From: Candidatus Woesearchaeota archaeon
GTDB lineage: Archaea; Nanobdellota; Nanobdellia; Woesearchaeales; GW2011-AR9
Reading direction: 5' to 3'
Assembly: GCA_016185625.1 (NCBI GenBank)
Contig: JACPND010000036.1
Coordinates: forward strand, 1 to 49,404
DNA: 49,404 bases
Of this stretch, positions 47,431 through 49,404 are shown one piece after another; within the stretch, counting starts at the first letter, position 1, and every line of letters starts with the position of its first letter. The translations under genes and the position numbers were made by a program. The notes beneath the pieces were generated by a model. That model had not been told where the DNA came from. It made no database searches and saw nothing but the letters and a program-made list of their open reading frames with translations.

Positions 47431-48813
47431 TCAACGCTCATTCCCTTCCGTACCCTCTGGATTCTTTTCTTCTTTTTGCCTGGGCTCTTCCTTCTTCTCC
47501 TCCAGTGGATGCTCTTTCTTTTCTTCCAGCGGCTTCTTGGTCATCTTCATCTTGACGTTCTCGCCCAGCTTCTTGGCATGATGGCTGGCTTTGATTAAGA
47601 GCCCACTGACCGTTCCCAACGCTGCGATAATCGCCGTAATCGCCACGGCATTCTCTTTCAGCCACTGCAGAAACGTCTGATCCTGCTTCTTCGACACCGC
47701 TAAATTTGTTTCAATATCCTCGATGCTCGTGCCAACCAAATCAAGATTCACTTTCGCAGAAGATAATTTTTCTGTTAAGATGTTCTCCTGGATATCCTGC
47801 AATTGTTTTTTAGCCCCTTTAATGCTTTCAAAAATTTCCGCAACCAGATATTCCTGTGATTTTTTATCATAATAGATAGTTTCCTGCTCCTGCAGTTCTG
47901 CCTTCAGCACATCCAACCGTTTTTGTAATTGTTCTTTGTCATATTTTATTTCGCCGGTAACCGTAAACTGCACGGGAAAAAATTTATCCAGAACCTTGGC
48001 TGTCCCCTCAATCGCTCCACTCTGCAAGATATTGACTTTCACCGTCAGCGAATCCTGTTCGCCGGGGTTCAATCGCGCAATCTCTGTCGAAGTCAAATGT
48101 TGAATCCCTCCACCTACCACCTTTGCATTGATGCCGCTCAAGACCTCCTTCCCGCCATTAGAAACGATAAACGTGATTTGATTCTCTCCTTCTTTTAATG
48201 TCGTGGGAAAATACGATGTCAGGCTCAGCTTTGAATCGAATCTGCTGGCCGTAACAGGCACGGTCTTGGTGACTTTATTCCCTGTAGCATCCATCACCGT
48301 CAACGTCACAGTATATTCCCCGTCAGCATCATACGTAAACGTCGGATTCTGCTGAGTGCTGTCTATTTTTCCATCACTGGTAAAATCCCAGGAGTAGCTC
48401 AAAGGCTCTTTTCCGGTCGCTGCCGCGGTAAATTGCACAATCAGGGGAGCAGTTCCCGACGATGGATTTGCCGAGATAGAAGCCGTCATCACCGTTGATG
48501 CCACAATCTTTTTCGTCACAGTAACTGTTTCATTGCTCGGCGACATGACAGTGAGGGTGACGATATACACCCCTTCTTTCGGAAACAGGTATGCAGCCAT
48601 CTTATCCCGGCTGTCAATTTTATCATCCGCGTTAAAATCCCAGGCATAGGAAGAAATTTCCTTAGCAGTATTTACGCTGAATGTAACCTGCAAGGGCGCC
48701 GTTCCTGTTTCTGGATCGGCAAAGATAGAGACGGTATCAGCGGTAAGTTCTTCTGCGTGAACAGACAGGGCTAAACATAACAACACCGCTATCGCCGACG
48801 AAAATCTTTTCAT
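47431..48813 (-). CDS. PKD-domain exported membrane protein
   Basis: A 460-aa protein starting MKRFSSAIAVLLCLALSVHA (signal peptide). Two PKD domains follow: about 20-110 (ISSYAWDFNADDKIDSRDKM) and about 110-195 (PLSYSWDFTSDGKIDSTQQN), each with W-D-F. Then a CARDB-like beta domain (195-290), a coiled coil (295-390), one transmembrane helix (about 400-420) and a Lys/Glu/Pro-rich cytoplasmic tail. A surface protein anchored at its C-terminus. The start at 48813 lies 24 nt from a TATA-like run; an ATG at 48822 is the alternative. Confidence 0.83.
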   Translation of the reverse strand: MKRFSSAIAVLLCLALSVHAEELTADTVSIFADPETGTAPLQVTFSVNTAKEISSYAWDFNADDKIDSRDKMAAYLFPKEGVYIVTLTVMSPSNETVTVTKKIVASTVMTASISANPSSGTAPLIVQFTAAATGKEPLSYSWDFTSDGKIDSTQQNPTFTYDADGEYTVTLTVMDATGNKVTKTVPVTASRFDSKLSLTSYFPTTLKEGENQITFIVSNGGKEVLSGINAKVVGGGIQHLTSTEIARLNPGEQDSLTVKVNILQSGAIEGTAKVLDKFFPVQFTVTGEIKYDKEQLQKRLDVLKAELQEQETIYYDKKSQEYLVAEIFESIKGAKKQLQDIQENILTEKLSSAKVNLDLVGTSIEDIETNLAVSKKQDQTFLQWLKENAVAITAIIAALGTVSGLLIKASHHAKKLGENVKMKMTKKPLEEKKEHPLEEKKEEPRQKEEKNPEGTEGNER

Positions 48814-48828
48814 GGCCTTCATCAACAA

Positions 48829-49129
48829 GTAACTTCTTTTTAAATGTTTGGATTTTTAGGGCTGTGGGACAGTAAAAACATATTTAGCATTTATTGTGGA
48901 AAGACAGTCTTTTTCCCTAGCTTTCCACATATTCAGTAATGACCAAAAAGAAGATAAAATTTTCTGTCTTCTTTCATTCAGGAAGTTACGGATGAAGACT
49001 ACCTTATCCGTCGTAAAAGCCCCTCCTCCTCTTCAAAACAGGGAGGCTAAGAAAAATAGACTATAAAAACAGACTTCGGATGCTTATTTTAGAAAGAATA
49101 CAACTTTACTGTCCCGCAGCCGATTTTTA
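48829..49129. other. Non-coding region with stem-loops
   Basis: No gene seen. It contains GTGGAAAG/CTTTCCAC (about 48896-48929), ACGGAT/ATCCGT, and CCTCC/GGAGG stems. The first part is AT-rich and holds the promoter of the PKD gene. The rest leads into the structured repeat at 49130. Confidence 0.4.
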
Positions 49130-49404
49130 GTAATACTTCAGTATCCTGAAGTGAAGCACTGTCATCTTCTCGCTTTCGAAGTGCAAATAGAGAACCGACG
49201 CAAGAAGGGATCGTTGCAAGACGGGATAGGTTTCCCGTCTGCACAGGAAAGAAATCGTTGTTTCTTTCCTTGTGTCCCTTCTGCACCGAAGGGGAATTCC
49301 CTTCGTGCGTTCTCCGTAAGTCTAGTCACTCCGCTTTGCTCCGTTCGTGTCAAGTCACTAGCGTTCGTGAGTTACCTAACGGTAACAGTTGCTTGTCAGC
49401 AACA
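49130..49404. repeat. Structured element B, cut by the window end
   Basis: It begins like element A (GTAATACTTCAG, then CCTGAAGTGAAGC and CATCTTCTCGC) and shares CTCCGTAAG further in. The stem AGAAGGGA (49203-49210)/TCCCTTCT (49275-49282) encloses two hairpins: AGACGGGA/TCCCGTCT and GGAAAGAAA/TTTCTTTCC. Then come CGAAGGG/CCCTTCG, GTTACC-taac-GGTAAC and GTTGCT-tgtc-AGCAAC. No protein encoded. The end lies outside the window. Confidence 0.65.

Noticed and set aside
1-49404. CRISPR arrays, rRNA genes and complete insertion sequences
   Set aside because: No regularly spaced direct repeats, no rRNA-like stretch and no transposase or integrase gene were seen.

Overview
The window is archaeal chromosome. 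It encodes exosome subunits Rrp4, Rrp41 and Rrp42, the proteasome alpha subunit, SBDS, RNase P protein Pop5, RNA polymerase subunit K, transcription factor S, an S-layer protein, class III (pilin-type) signal sequences with a GxGD prepilin peptidase, TATA-box promoters with very short leaders, and intron-containing tRNAs. The small, tightly overlapping genes, the S-layer type and the many DPANN-like membrane proteins suggest a DPANN lineage such as Woesearchaeota or Pacearchaeota. That lineage is inference; the archaeal domain is secure.

Layout. 1-4066: a lipoprotein, TFS, a DUF167 protein, a membrane protein, a decayed nucleotidyltransferase and an MqsA-like/DUF4258 toxin-antitoxin (TA) pair. 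4067-19385: one minus-strand run of overlapping or nearly abutting genes. It starts with two large exported or membrane-anchored proteins (790 and 1051 aa) and ends with a 1314-aa exported protein. Between the last two lies an alternating array: leader, MNT-HEPN, leader, DUF1016 nuclease, leader, HTH-MNT + HEPN, leader, HEPN-MNT, leader, DUF1016, and then the 1314-aa gene, whose own N-terminus is a sixth copy of the leader. Each leader is a 59-64 aa open reading frame with a signal peptide and a conserved core ending in RAGKGWF. This array of TA-like cassettes separated by copies of the N-terminal exon-like segment of a surface-protein gene is the most striking object in the window.

19530-30962: a DUF4143 ATPase, a structured inverted-repeat element, VapBC, an RSH-like HD protein with a phosphodiesterase, FKBP, DUF1461, triosephosphate isomerase, two pilin-like proteins, a graveyard with HDAC and GNAT remnants, a prepilin peptidase and two coiled-coil proteins. 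31189-38350: a methyltransferase and then the conserved exosome/proteasome superoperon (Pop5, PsmA, SBDS, Rrp4, Rrp41, Rrp42, RpoK). It is split by an opposite-strand (p)ppGpp-synthetase-like gene flanked by GCATGC repeats and a 129-nt multi-stem hairpin. 38428-49404: tRNA-Val(GAC), membrane proteins, the S-layer gene, a truncated Hel308-like helicase, a deacetylase-glycosyltransferase-TPR fusion, an HemK-kinase fusion, tRNA-Val(TAC), a DUF3850 remnant, a PKD-domain surface protein and a second structured repeat running off the end. Both tRNA-Val genes carry an insertion at the same T-loop position.

The core information-processing operons look intact. The accessory layer is dominated by TA-like modules, nucleotide-signalling enzymes, surface proteins and structured repeats. 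All calls come from reading the sequence and ORF translations; no database search was run.
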